Assembly: GCA_052032225.1 (NCBI GenBank)
Contig: JBPEWY010000005.1
Location: forward strand, 7,391-71,390
Direction of reading: 5' to 3'
DNA length: 64,000 nt
DNA from: JBPEWY01 sp052032225
GTDB lineage: Bacteria > Bacteroidota > Bacteroidia > Flavobacteriales > Flavobacteriaceae
A program made the position numbers and the translations under genes. Every line of letters starts with the position of its first letter. The stretch's first letter is position 1. The notes beneath the pieces are model-generated. The model saw only the letters and a program-made list of their open reading frames with translations, was not told the DNA's origin and ran no database searches. Below, one piece after another: positions 52,025 to 60,804 of the stretch.

Positions 52025-52978
52025 ATGTCAGACGTTTCGGCTATACAAGAATTAGTAAAAAAACATAACGAATTAAAATCAGAAATAGCTAAGGTTATTA
52101 TTGGTCAAGAATCAGTAATAAACCAAATACTACTAGCTATTTACTCAGGAGGTCATGCGCTTTTAATAGGTGTGCCGGGGTTGGCAAAAACCCTTATGGT
52201 AAATACAATAGCTCAAGCATTAGGGTTAGAATTTAAGCGTATTCAATTTACTCCAGATTTAATGCCGAGCGATATTTTAGGAAGCGAAATTTTAGATAAT
52301 AATAGAGAATTTAAATTTATAAAAGGTCCTGTATTTGCCAACATAATTTTAGCCGATGAAATTAATCGTACTCCGCCCAAAACGCAATCTGCCTTATTAG
52401 AGGCTATGCAAGAGCGCGCTGTAACGGTAGCCGGGCATCATTATAAATTAAACCTCCCATATTTTGTGTTGGCAACACAAAACCCAATAGAGCAAGAAGG
52501 AACATACCCGCTTCCGGAAGCTCAATTAGATAGATTTATGTTTGCCATAGAGCTAACATATCCAAGTATTTCTGAAGAAATAGAAGTGGTTAAAGCCACT
52601 ACAAATGACGAAACACCAGAAATTAAAGCGTTATTTTCTGCAAACCAAATTGTAGAAATACAGCATTTAATAAGAAGAATTCCGGTAGCAGATAATGTGG
52701 TAGAATATGCTGTACAATTAGTAAATAAAACCAGACCCAATACGCCATCTGCTACAGCATACGTAAATCAATATGTAGATTGGGGTGCGGGTCCGAGAGC
52801 CTCACAAAATTTAATTCTTGCAGCAAAAGCACATGCTGCTGTAAACGGTAAATATTCTCCAGATATAGAAGATGTAAAAGCAGTTGCACACGGCATTTTA
52901 AAACATAGGGTTATAAAAAATTACAAAGCCGAAGCAGAAGGTATTACAGTACAGGAAATTATAAATGAGCTGCTCTAA
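52025..52978 (+). CDS. MoxR-family AAA+ ATPase
   Basis: A 317-aa AAA+ chaperone-like ATPase. Walker A IGVPGLAKT (residues about 47-55), Walker B NIILADEINRTPPKTQSAL and the sensor block LATQNPIEQEGTYPLPEAQLDRFMF are family signatures. MoxR proteins usually work with a downstream DUF58/VWA protein, but here the next gene, after 178 bp, is aconitase, so the usual partner is missing. It is 3 bp after the SurA-like gene, so it is co-transcribed with the periplasmic chaperones; whether this is functional is unknown. Confidence 0.92.
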   Translation: MSDVSAIQELVKKHNELKSEIAKVIIGQESVINQILLAIYSGGHALLIGVPGLAKTLMVNTIAQALGLEFKRIQFTPDLMPSDILGSEILDNNREFKFIKGPVFANIILADEINRTPPKTQSALLEAMQERAVTVAGHHYKLNLPYFVLATQNPIEQEGTYPLPEAQLDRFMFAIELTYPSISEEIEVVKATTNDETPEIKALFSANQIVEIQHLIRRIPVADNVVEYAVQLVNKTRPNTPSATAYVNQYVDWGAGPRASQNLILAAKAHAAVNGKYSPDIEDVKAVAHGILKHRVIKNYKAEAEGITVQEIINELL

Positions 52979-53156
52979 GCTTAAGATTAACAATTTATCA
53001 AAAAAACAACTTCTTTTTTAAGATTTGTTAAAAATAACACATCATTTTTAATTATTTGATAAATAAAAAGCAACAAAAACAACTTTTCGTTGTGTATTTT
53101 TAATTTTTGGTTAATTTTTGTAGTTTTGCCAAACTCTAAACCAAAAAACTAAATTT

Positions 53157-55421
53157 ATGGCTTTTGATTTTGATATGATTAAAAAGGTATATGCTCAAAT
53201 GACTGAGCGTGTAGATAAAGCACGTGAAGTTGTGGGCAAGCCTTTAACGTTGTCTGAGAAGATTTTATATGCGCACTTGTGGGATGGTATGCCAACTCAA
53301 GCATACGAAAGAGGAAAGGATTATGTTGATTTTGCTCCCGATAGAGTTGCGTGCCAAGATGCAACAGCTCAAATGGCATTATTACAGTTTATGCAAGCCG
53401 GAAAGAAAAAAGTAGCTGTACCTACAACTGTACACTGCGACCACTTAATTCAGGCTAAAATGGGAGCAACCCAAGATCTTCAAGCCGCATTAAATAACAG
53501 TAACGAAGTTTTTAAATTTTTAGAGTCTGTTTCTAATAAATACGGAATTGGTTTCTGGAAACCCGGAGCCGGTATAATACATCAAGTTGTTTTAGAAAAC
53601 TATGCGTTCCCTGGTGGTATGATGATTGGTACAGATTCTCATACCGTAAATGCAGGAGGGTTAGGAATGGTAGCTATTGGTGTAGGTGGTGCTGATGCTG
53701 TAGATGTAATGGCAGGGATGCCATGGGAATTACGTTTTCCTAAACTTATCGGAGTTAAATTAACCGGAAAGCTAAACGGTTGGACTTCTGCTAAAGATGT
53801 TATTTTAAAAGTTGCAGAAATTTTAACTGTTAAAGGAGGTACCGGATGTATTGTAGAATATTTTGGCCCTGGTGCTAAAAACCTTTCTTGTACAGGTAAA
53901 GGTACAATCTGTAACATGGGAGCAGAAATAGGTGCTACCACATCTACCTTTGGTTACGATGAGTCTATGGAACGCTATTTAAGAGCTACCGGTAGAGAAG
54001 AAGTAGCCGATGAGGCAAACAAAATAAAAGAATACTTAACTGCTGATCCTGAGGTTTACGAAAATCCGGAGCAATATTTTGATCAGTTAATAGAAATAGA
54101 TTTAGATACACTACGTCCGCACTTAAATGGTCCGTTTACTCCAGATTTAGCTACACCTGTAGGAGAAATGGGAGAAAAAGCTAGAAAGAATGGATGGCCG
54201 TTAAAGGTAGATTGGGGATTAATAGGTTCTTGTACCAATTCATCGTACGAAGATTTAACTCGTGCAGCATCTATCGCTAAACAAGCTGTAGAGAAAAAAA
54301 TTAAGCCAAAATCTGATTTTGGTATTAACCCTGGTTCAGAGCAGATTAGATATACTGCTGAGCGCGATGGTATTTTAAAGATTTTTGAAGACTTAGATGC
54401 TACAATTTTTACTAATGCATGCGGACCGTGTATAGGGCAGTGGGATAGAAGTGATAGAAAAGGAGACGAAAAGAACACCATTGTACACTCTTTTAACAGA
54501 AACTTTGCTAAGCGTGCAGATGGCAACCCTAATACACATGCTTTTGTTGCTTCGCCAGAAATGGTAGCAGCTATAGCAATTTCAGGTAGATTAGACTTTG
54601 ACCCAATGAATGATACTTTAATTAATGAAGACGGGGAAGAGGTTAAATTAGAAGAACCAAAAGGAATAGAGTTGCCTCCTAAAGGTTTTGATGTTGAAGA
54701 TGCAGGATATATTGCTCCTGTTGAAGACGGAAGCAATGTTGAAGTTGTGGTAGACCCTAACTCAGAGCGCTTACAATTACTTACGCCTTTTGAGCCAATT
54801 GGCTTTGAGATAAAGGGGGCTAAACTATTAATTAAAGCATTTGGTAAGTGTACTACAGACCATATATCTATGGCAGGACCTTGGTTGCGCTATAGAGGCC
54901 ATTTAGATAACATTTCTAATAACATGCTTATTGGAGCGGTAAACGCATTTAATAAGAAAACAAACTTTGTTAAAAACCAACTTACCGGAGAGTACGATGC
55001 TGTACCTAAGGTACAACGCGAGTACAAAGCAAAAGGCATAAAATCTATTGTAGTAGGAGATCATAACTATGGTGAAGGGTCTTCTAGAGAGCATGCCGCA
55101 ATGGAGCCTCGTCACTTAGGAGTTGTGGCTGTATTGGTAAAATCGTTTGCTAGAATTCACGAAACAAACCTTAAAAAACAAGGAATGTTAGCATTAACTT
55201 TTGCAAACGAGAATGATTACGATAAGATACAAGAAGATGATACCTTTAACTTCTTAGACCTACATGAATTTGCACCAAACAAACCACTTACAATAGAGGT
55301 TGTTCATGCAGACGGAACCAAAGATATTATTGTTGCAAACCACTCTTATAACGAAAACCAAATTGAGTGGTTTAAAGAAGGTTCTGCTTTAAATCTTATT
55401 AAAAAGCAAAATAACGCTTAA
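53157..55421 (+). CDS. acn: Aconitate hydratase
   Basis: A 754-aa TCA-cycle enzyme isomerising citrate and isocitrate, with a [4Fe-4S] cluster. The length fits the mitochondrial-type aconitase found in Bacteroidetes rather than the 890-aa AcnA. Substrate blocks GTDSHTVNAGGLG and HQVVLENYAFPGGMM are present. Cluster cysteines are in GLIGSCTNSSYED and NACGPCIGQW. The C-terminal swivel domain contains KCTTDHISMAGPWL and GDHNYGEGSSREHAA. A -7 match TAGTTTTG lies at 53121-53128 without a well-spaced -33. It has its own terminator. Confidence 0.95.
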   Translation: MAFDFDMIKKVYAQMTERVDKAREVVGKPLTLSEKILYAHLWDGMPTQAYERGKDYVDFAPDRVACQDATAQMALLQFMQAGKKKVAVPTTVHCDHLIQAKMGATQDLQAALNNSNEVFKFLESVSNKYGIGFWKPGAGIIHQVVLENYAFPGGMMIGTDSHTVNAGGLGMVAIGVGGADAVDVMAGMPWELRFPKLIGVKLTGKLNGWTSAKDVILKVAEILTVKGGTGCIVEYFGPGAKNLSCTGKGTICNMGAEIGATTSTFGYDESMERYLRATGREEVADEANKIKEYLTADPEVYENPEQYFDQLIEIDLDTLRPHLNGPFTPDLATPVGEMGEKARKNGWPLKVDWGLIGSCTNSSYEDLTRAASIAKQAVEKKIKPKSDFGINPGSEQIRYTAERDGILKIFEDLDATIFTNACGPCIGQWDRSDRKGDEKNTIVHSFNRNFAKRADGNPNTHAFVASPEMVAAIAISGRLDFDPMNDTLINEDGEEVKLEEPKGIELPPKGFDVEDAGYIAPVEDGSNVEVVVDPNSERLQLLTPFEPIGFEIKGAKLLIKAFGKCTTDHISMAGPWLRYRGHLDNISNNMLIGAVNAFNKKTNFVKNQLTGEYDAVPKVQREYKAKGIKSIVVGDHNYGEGSSREHAAMEPRHLGVVAVLVKSFARIHETNLKKQGMLALTFANENDYDKIQEDDTFNFLDLHEFAPNKPLTIEVVHADGTKDIIVANHSYNENQIEWFKEGSALNLIKKQNNA

Positions 55422-55442
55422 TATATTATGAAATAGCAAGCT

Positions 55443-55471
55443 AAAAACTCCTGATTTTATCAGGAGTTTTT
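55443..55471 (+). terminator. Terminator of aconitase
   Basis: A 12-bp stem AAAAACTCCTGA / TCAGGAGTTTTT with loop TTTTA. TAGTTTTG (55472-55479) follows directly and may be the -7 box of the next gene. Confidence 0.92.
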
Positions 55472-55508
55472 TAGTTTTGAACTTAGCTAAATTTCACACG
55501 CTTAAACG

Positions 55509-56069
55509 ATGAAAAAAAGAAAAAAAACGATACTGAATATTCTTTTAATATTATTTGTGCTTTCGTTTTTTGTAACACCATTAGGTTACGAGTCTAAAGT
55601 GTTTTTAAATAGGATTTTTGCTTTTAGTCCGGATATAATTCCAGAACAAGAACGTGAAACTATTGAAGATTACAACTGGCAGTTAAAAGATGAAAACTGG
55701 AATTTTTTTAACTTCAATAAATCTAAAGGGAAAGTAATTTTTGTAAACTTTTGGGTGTCATGGAAAGTTCCTTCTGTAGCCGAATTAAAAAGTATAGAGA
55801 AGCTTTACCATGACTATAAAGACAAAGTAGATTTTTATATAATTACTAATGAGGAGCGTGAACCTGTTGAAGAGTTAATGTCTAAAAGAGGATTTAATTT
55901 TACACCTACTTATTTGATTATTGGAGAAAAAATGCCTTTTAAAGAATTTAAAGCTCCTTCTACTTATATAGTTAATAAATACGGAGAAATTGTTGTTAAA
56001 AGAGAAGGTATTGCTAATTGGAATTCTAAAGAGGTCAGAAAACTACTTGACGAGCTTGTTAATGAGTAG
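55509..56069 (+). CDS. TlpA-like thioredoxin-fold protein without redox cysteines
   Basis: A 186-aa membrane-anchored protein (transmembrane helix about 8-26, then an extracytoplasmic linker). The thioredoxin fold begins near residue 60. FVNFWVSWKVPSVAELKSIEKL aligns with the TlpA active site NFWxxWCxPC, but both Cys are replaced (Lys86 and Ser89), with Trp85 and Pro88 kept. The protein therefore cannot do thiol exchange and may be a folding or scaffold protein. The cis-Pro region (APSTYIVNKYGEIV) is normal. It overlaps the convergent crtY end by 11 bp. Confidence 0.8.
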   Translation: MKKRKKTILNILLILFVLSFFVTPLGYESKVFLNRIFAFSPDIIPEQERETIEDYNWQLKDENWNFFNFNKSKGKVIFVNFWVSWKVPSVAELKSIEKLYHDYKDKVDFYIITNEEREPVEELMSKRGFNFTPTYLIIGEKMPFKEFKAPSTYIVNKYGEIVVKREGIANWNSKEVRKLLDELVNE

Positions 56070-56754
56070 TTTTCTTTTTAGCATTAAAATACTCTAACAA
56101 ACTTAAGTTGCATAATATTAAAGTAAAAGCATAAACACTATCTTCTACAGGGATTGTAAACATTCTAATACCCAAGTTTTCAGTGTTGTTATACCAAACT
56201 ACAGGATTGTCTATAAAGCTCCCGGTTAAAATTCCATTTACCAAAAAAAACGGAATTAACATCACTAAAAAAGTAAGGTAATATTGTTGCAATAAGCTCA
56301 AGTTGTTTTTTAAAACAAACAATAACACAATACAAGCTAAACCAAAATTAACGGTTGTGTACCATTTATCATAAAATACAATAGCTAATAAAGCAAAAAG
56401 TATGCAGAGTACTATGCTTAATCTTTTGGTAACTTTTTTAGAAAGTTTTAAATGCGGAAAATAATACAGTAGTGCATAATGTGTAAAAACACAGGCATAA
56501 GGAATACATATAAAAAACAACCATTCTTCTATTGGTAAACTTAAAAATGTTGTAGAAAGGTAGTAGGTGCTATTAAAACCCCAAAAGCCGTTAATTGTAA
56601 ATAAAACATCCCAAAATATAAATACTATGGTAGTTATAATTATTGCCTTAAATAAAGAAGGCCATTTTTTATAAAATTTTAATTTAGGATGAAAGCTATA
56701 CAAAAAAGGAATGGCAATAGAACCAATATTTAACAACAAGTATAAATACTTCAT
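56059..56754 (-). CDS. crtY: Lycopene cyclase, CrtYcd-type
   Basis: A 231-aa integral membrane protein of the fused CrtYc/CrtYd lycopene cyclase family (not the FAD-dependent CrtY or plant type). Seven hydrophobic segments are visible. The two repeated family motifs are SLPIEEWLFF (about 75-85) and TIPVEDSVYAF (about 205-215); the acidic residues are typical of catalysis. It converts lycopene to beta-carotene. It overlaps crtZ by 4 bp and is the last gene of the carotenoid operon. Confidence 0.87.
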   Translation of the reverse strand: MKYLYLLLNIGSIAIPFLYSFHPKLKFYKKWPSLFKAIIITTIVFIFWDVLFTINGFWGFNSTYYLSTTFLSLPIEEWLFFICIPYACVFTHYALLYYFPHLKLSKKVTKRLSIVLCILFALLAIVFYDKWYTTVNFGLACIVLLFVLKNNLSLLQQYYLTFLVMLIPFFLVNGILTGSFIDNPVVWYNNTENLGIRMFTIPVEDSVYAFTLILCNLSLLEYFNAKKKTTH

Positions 56755-57206
56755 TTGGTGTTTTTAAAGTACTTAAACGGAACCACTAACATTCCAAAGC
56801 ACTCTCCGTCTTCTTTATGAATGCTTTTATGATGAATTTTGTGGGCTCTTCTAATGGCTTTTGCATAACGATTGTTGGCATTCCTGAACCATTTAAAACG
56901 TTGGTGTATAAAAATATCATGTACAACAAAATAGGTTATACCGTAAGCTAAAATACCAAGGGCAATTGGTAAACAATACCAAACATCTTGATATTTCCAG
57001 AATAAAAAACATACTATGCTAACAACAGCGTAGAAAATAAAAAAGACATCATTTCTTTCAAACCAACTATCATGATCTTTTATATGATGATCTTTGTGTA
57101 AAGACCACAAAAAACCATGCATTACGTACTTGTGTGTAAACCAAGCCATAAACTCCATAATACAGAATGTAAGTAAAAAAGTACCTATCCAGAGTAATAC
57201 ATCCAT
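56751..57206 (-). CDS. crtZ: Beta-carotene hydroxylase
   Basis: A 151-aa membrane di-iron hydroxylase of the CrtZ group. The histidine clusters HKYVMHGFLWSLHKDHH and HDIFIHQRF plus the last block RRAHKIHHKSIHKEDGE are intact (HxxxxH, HxxHH type). It adds hydroxyls at C3/C3' of beta-carotene to give zeaxanthin via cryptoxanthin. It is 10 bp after crtB and overlaps crtY by ATGA, so translational coupling is likely. Confidence 0.92.
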   Translation of the reverse strand: MDVLLWIGTFLLTFCIMEFMAWFTHKYVMHGFLWSLHKDHHIKDHDSWFERNDVFFIFYAVVSIVCFLFWKYQDVWYCLPIALGILAYGITYFVVHDIFIHQRFKWFRNANNRYAKAIRRAHKIHHKSIHKEDGECFGMLVVPFKYFKNTK

Positions 57207-57216
57207 AGTTATAAAA

Positions 57217-58056
57217 TTACATTAAATTTAGTTGGTATTTTACATAGCTTCTTGTTAAAAGCTCAATTTTTTTATAATTAGGAACTCTAATTCTAGTTTT
57301 TCTAATTTCTAAAGCAGGAGTATTTTTTAGCTTTTTTAGTAGTTGTCTGTAATATCTGTAAGCTATAAAAACTCCAAATTTTGCTTCTATAGGTAGTTGC
57401 TTAATACCATTTAACCCTTTAGCAAAATCATTTTCAATGTCGTTAATTATTTCTTGTTTAGTTTGTTCGGTTAGATTGTTTAAATCAACATTAGGGAAGT
57501 AGCTTCTGTTTAAATCATCAAAATCTGCTTTTATATCTCTTAAAAAGTTTACTTTTTGGAATGCAGAACCCAAGGCCATTGCATCTTCTTTTAAAGCATC
57601 ATACTTTTGCTGGTCTCCCTTCACAAAAACTTTTAAACACATTAAACCAACCACATCTGCAGAGCCATAAATATACTCTTTAAACTCTTCTTGTGTTTTA
57701 TATTTTGTTTTGTATAAATCTGAGCGCATACTTTTCATGAAAGCATCTACTAAAGCTTTATCTATTTTGTATGTATGATATGTATGCTGGAAAGCATTTA
57801 AAATAGGATTTAAACTTATTTTATGTTGTAAAGCATGCTCTAAATCTTTTTCAAACCTATCAAACAATTCCTTTTTGTTATAATCATGAAAGCTATCTAC
57901 AATTTCATCGGCACTCCTAACAAATCCGTAAATATTGTAAATATCTTGCCTTATGGTTGGGGCAAGCATTTTTGTAGCCAGAGAAAAAGATGTACTGTAT
58001 TTTTTAGTAACCATCTTGCTACATTGGTTAGAAACGTGGTCAAAAATAGATTTCAT
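57217..58056 (-). CDS. crtB: Phytoene synthase
   Basis: A 279-aa prenyl-diphosphate condensing enzyme (head-to-head, GGPP x2 to phytoene). The first Asp-rich segment is GFVRSADEIVDSF and the second is ALGSAFQKVNFLRDIKADFDD (in parts), which bind Mg2+. YIYGSADVVGLMCLKVF is a conserved central helix. The length is normal. It is 11 bp after crtI in the operon crtI-crtB-crtZ-crtY. The GGPP synthase crtE is not in the window. Confidence 0.93.
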   Translation of the reverse strand: MKSIFDHVSNQCSKMVTKKYSTSFSLATKMLAPTIRQDIYNIYGFVRSADEIVDSFHDYNKKELFDRFEKDLEHALQHKISLNPILNAFQHTYHTYKIDKALVDAFMKSMRSDLYKTKYKTQEEFKEYIYGSADVVGLMCLKVFVKGDQQKYDALKEDAMALGSAFQKVNFLRDIKADFDDLNRSYFPNVDLNNLTEQTKQEIINDIENDFAKGLNGIKQLPIEAKFGVFIAYRYYRQLLKKLKNTPALEIRKTRIRVPNYKKIELLTRSYVKYQLNLM

Positions 58057-58067
58057 GACATTAACAT

Positions 58068-59564
58068 TTAAGCTTTACTTAGTTGAACTGTTGTTTTGGT
58101 TTGTGATTTAGCGTGTTTTAAGATTAATTCTGATGCCAGTTTTCCTGAAATTAAGGAGGGAGGAACTCCAGGACCGGGCACAGTTAATTGTCCTGTAAAA
58201 AATAGGTTGTTTACTTTTTTACTTTTTAGTTTAGGTCTTAAAAAAGCGGTTTGCATTAATGTGTTGGCCAATCCGTATGCGTTTCCTTTGTAAGAGTTAT
58301 AATCGTTTATAAAATCTGATACGCAGAATGATTTTTTAAATAAAATGCTGTCTGTTACTTTTTGCGATGTTAACTTTTCAAACCTATCTATAATATTAAT
58401 AAAATATTCTTCTCTAAGCTCTTTAAAATCTTCTAAACCGGGTGCAAGCGGAATTAAAAATATTCCAGCTTCTTTGCCTTCCGGAGCAAAATAACTGTCT
58501 GTTTTACTCGGGAAGCTAGCATAAAAAAGAGGTTCTTCGGGCCAAGAAGCAGTATCGTATATTGTTTTGGCATGCGCATCAAAATCTACATCAAAAAATA
58601 ACGTATGATGATGCACATTTTTTAGTTTTTTATTAAAACCAACATAAAATAATAAGGAAGAAGGCGCAAATATTTTTTTGTTCCAATATTTTTCTGAGTA
58701 TTGCCTGTATTCTTCAGGCAAAAGAGTTTCTGTATGGTGGTAATCTGCACCACTTAAAACAATATCTGCATTTACAATAGTGTTGTTAACCTCAATACTT
58801 TGGGCTACATTATTCTTTACAATAATTTTTGTTACTTCTGCATTAGTATTTATAGTTACACCAAGTTCTTTTGCTAAGGTTTCTAATCCTAAAATAACTT
58901 GGTACATTCCTTTTTTTGGATGAAATGTGCCTAAACCAAAATCGGCATAATTCATAAAATTGTAAAAAGACGGTGTGTTACTTGGTTTTGCACCAAGAAA
59001 CAATACAGGAAACTCTAATATTTGAGCTAACCGATTGTTTTTAAACTCTTTTCTAACATCTTTTTTGATTGTGCTTACAAAGCTGTTTAGTTTGGTAATT
59101 GTTTTTGGGGTAACTAATTCTAATGCAGAAACTCCGGGTTTATAAACTAAATCTTTAATAGCTATATTGTAGTTTTCTTTAGCTTTATTTATGAACTTTT
59201 GAAGCTTTTTTGCACTCCCGGATTCTATTTTTTCGAAAGTACTGTAAATTTCTTCAAGATTTCCTGGTATAGTTGTAAAGTCTTCTTTATCAAAATATAC
59301 AGAGTAGGCAGGATTTAATTTTTCTAGCTGATAATAGTTAGATGTGGTTTTACCAAAATCATTAAAAAAACGCTCAAAAACATCAGGCATCCAATACCAA
59401 GTTGGTCCCATATCAAAAACAAAACCTTCATGATGTAGTTGTCTGGCTCTACCTCCTATGGTTTCGTTTTTTTCAAAAATAGTAACATCATATCCGGCTT
59501 GTGCTAAATAACAAGCTGCAGCCAATGATGAAAATCCTGATCCTAATATAGCTATCGTATTCAT
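58068..59564 (-). CDS. crtI: Phytoene desaturase
   Basis: A 498-aa FAD-dependent desaturase making lycopene from phytoene. It has the N-terminal dinucleotide fold IAILGSGFSSLAAACYLAQAG (in part), IGGRARQLHHEGFVFDMGPTWYWMP, and the C-terminal LTVPGPGVPPSLISGKLA with the Pro-rich CrtI signature. It is the first gene of the crt operon, 45 bp downstream of the carH-like gene. Its start (ATG 59564) is directly below a 9-bp dyad and a TATATTTG -7 box. Confidence 0.94.
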   Translation of the reverse strand: MNTIAILGSGFSSLAAACYLAQAGYDVTIFEKNETIGGRARQLHHEGFVFDMGPTWYWMPDVFERFFNDFGKTTSNYYQLEKLNPAYSVYFDKEDFTTIPGNLEEIYSTFEKIESGSAKKLQKFINKAKENYNIAIKDLVYKPGVSALELVTPKTITKLNSFVSTIKKDVRKEFKNNRLAQILEFPVLFLGAKPSNTPSFYNFMNYADFGLGTFHPKKGMYQVILGLETLAKELGVTINTNAEVTKIIVKNNVAQSIEVNNTIVNADIVLSGADYHHTETLLPEEYRQYSEKYWNKKIFAPSSLLFYVGFNKKLKNVHHHTLFFDVDFDAHAKTIYDTASWPEEPLFYASFPSKTDSYFAPEGKEAGIFLIPLAPGLEDFKELREEYFINIIDRFEKLTSQKVTDSILFKKSFCVSDFINDYNSYKGNAYGLANTLMQTAFLRPKLKSKKVNNLFFTGQLTVPGPGVPPSLISGKLASELILKHAKSQTKTTVQLSKA

Positions 59565-59595
59565 TGTTTAACAAATATATAAAAAAGTTAAACAA
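59564..59595 (-). promoter_or_regulatory. Dyad and -7 box at the crtI start: candidate CarH operator
   Basis: TTGTTTAAC (59564-59572) and GTTAAACAA (59587-59595) form a perfect 9-bp inverted repeat with a 14-nt spacer. On the minus strand TATATTTG (59579-59572) overlaps the right arm, so a bound repressor would cover the promoter. No well-spaced -33 TTG was found. Confidence 0.65.
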
Positions 59596-59609
59596 AATAG
59601 AATATATAG

Positions 59610-60509
59610 CTATAATTTTTCTACAACCTGGTCTATAGATTGAAAAATAGAAATGTTATTAGGTTTATTTTTTAACGAAATATGCTGTGCTTGTTTTCCT
59701 AAAATCCAAAGCTCTGTTTTAGAATTAGCATCAACTGTCTCTATGAATTTTTTAATATAGCTATCTATCTTATCTTTTGTTGGTTGAACAGTAAAGTACG
59801 ATAAATAAATTAGATTGTCGTAATAATTTAAAACGTCTTTTAAATTTTCAACCGGGACAGAAGGCCCCAAGTAAATGGTAGGATACCCGTGCAATAAAGT
59901 TTCGTATTGTACATAGAGTAGACCAATATCGTGAATCTCATTCTCGGGTAAAAAAAGCACAAAAACTTTATCTTGGTGAAACATTTGCATGCTCTGTAGC
60001 TTTTCTATATTCACCAATATTTTTTGTTTTATTAAGTTAGAAATAAAGTGTTCATGCGAAGGATTTATAGTTTGTGTTTGCCAGAGTAATCCAAGTTCTT
60101 CAAGCAAGGGTAAAAAATAACCTTTAAATACTTCTCTAAAGCTATGATCTATTAATAGGTTATTGTAAGTATTGTAAAAAAGACTTTGATCAAAGTTTAC
60201 CATTGCCATTTTAAAAGCATTAATGGCATGGTTTTTTTCGGCATTTTTATTAGCAATTTCCTTTACATGAATAGCAATTTCTTCTTCAGGAATATTAGCT
60301 ATTTTAGAAATTTTGTAACCGTTATTATAAAGTATATTAATGTTTAAAAGCTTTTGCAAACTTTCTGTACTGTAAGTACGTATGTTGGTTTCTGTTCGTT
60401 CCGGTTGTAATAGGTTATATCTTTTTTCCCAAATTCTAATGGTATGAGCTTTAATACCGGAAAGGTTTTCAAGATCTTTTATGCTAAAACTCTTTTTAAT
60501 ATTGTTCAT
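59610..60509 (-). CDS. MerR-family regulator with B12-binding domain, CarH-like
   Basis: A 299-aa regulator. I start at ATG 60509 (MNNIKKSFSIKDLENLSG); an in-frame TTG at 60533 lies inside the -7 box. The MerR winged helix is at about 8-75 (SGIKAHTIRIWEKRYNLL). A helical bundle and a B12-binding fold follow. The CarH hallmarks are present: W143-x9-E153-H154, His193 in PENEIHDIG as lower axial ligand, and YLGPSVP. In CarH, dark AdoCbl makes a DNA-binding tetramer, and light breaks Co-C and releases repression. It is upstream of crtI on the same strand, so it probably represses crt in the dark. Light response is inferred. Confidence 0.88.
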   Translation of the reverse strand: MNNIKKSFSIKDLENLSGIKAHTIRIWEKRYNLLQPERTETNIRTYSTESLQKLLNINILYNNGYKISKIANIPEEEIAIHVKEIANKNAEKNHAINAFKMAMVNFDQSLFYNTYNNLLIDHSFREVFKGYFLPLLEELGLLWQTQTINPSHEHFISNLIKQKILVNIEKLQSMQMFHQDKVFVLFLPENEIHDIGLLYVQYETLLHGYPTIYLGPSVPVENLKDVLNYYDNLIYLSYFTVQPTKDKIDSYIKKFIETVDANSKTELWILGKQAQHISLKNKPNNISIFQSIDQVVEKL

Positions 60510-60520
60510 AAAAAAACGTA

Positions 60521-60538
60521 TAACTTTAAACAAAGTTA
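60521..60538 (-). promoter_or_regulatory. Dyad over the carH-like gene's -7 box
   Basis: TAACTTT-AAAC-AAAGTTA is an 18-bp dyad with 7-bp arms. On the minus strand TAACTTTG (60538-60531) matches TAnnTTTG. The neighbouring TTTGTTTAA is shared with the crtI site, which suggests autoregulation. No -33 match is seen. Confidence 0.55.
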
Positions 60539-60631
60539 AGCATTATTACTAATATTATATAAATAAGAGGTAATTTTTAACGCTTTGTGTTAAGGGTTCT
60601 ATACGGTAAATAAGAGTTTAAAGACAATAAA

Positions 60632-60667
60632 AAAGCCTTTAAACAAGAGTTATTGTTTAAAGGCTTT
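60632..60667 (-). terminator. Terminator of the tRNA transcript
   Basis: A 15-bp perfect stem AAAGCCTTTAAACAA / TTGTTTAAAGGCTTT with a 6-nt loop. On the minus strand it is followed by TTTTTTATT, directly after tRNA-Leu. Confidence 0.9.
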
Positions 60668-60670
60668 GAG

Positions 60671-60754
60671 TGCTCACGACTGGATTCGAACCAGCACGTT
60701 CTTACGAACACCACCCCCTCAAGATGGCGTGTCTACCAATTCCACCACGTGAGC
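60671..60754 (-). tRNA. tRNA-Leu (anticodon GAG)
   Basis: An 84-nt tRNA with a long variable arm. Acceptor GCTCACG / CGTGAGC and T-arm CTGGTTCGAATCCAG are clear. The anticodon stem CCATC / GGTGG encloses TTGAGGG, giving anticodon GAG (reads CUC/CUU). The CCA end is not encoded. It is last in a Lys-Lys-Leu transcript. Confidence 0.95.
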
Positions 60755-60804
60755 AAGTATAGATTAAAAATAAAAAAAGTTAAGCAAAACGCTCAACTTT
60801 TTAG

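Noticed and set aside
54083..54736. Long open frame (217 codons) on the minus strand within aconitase
   Set aside because: It lies wholly opposite a conserved gene with intact catalytic motifs, and its own peptide has no recognisable domain.
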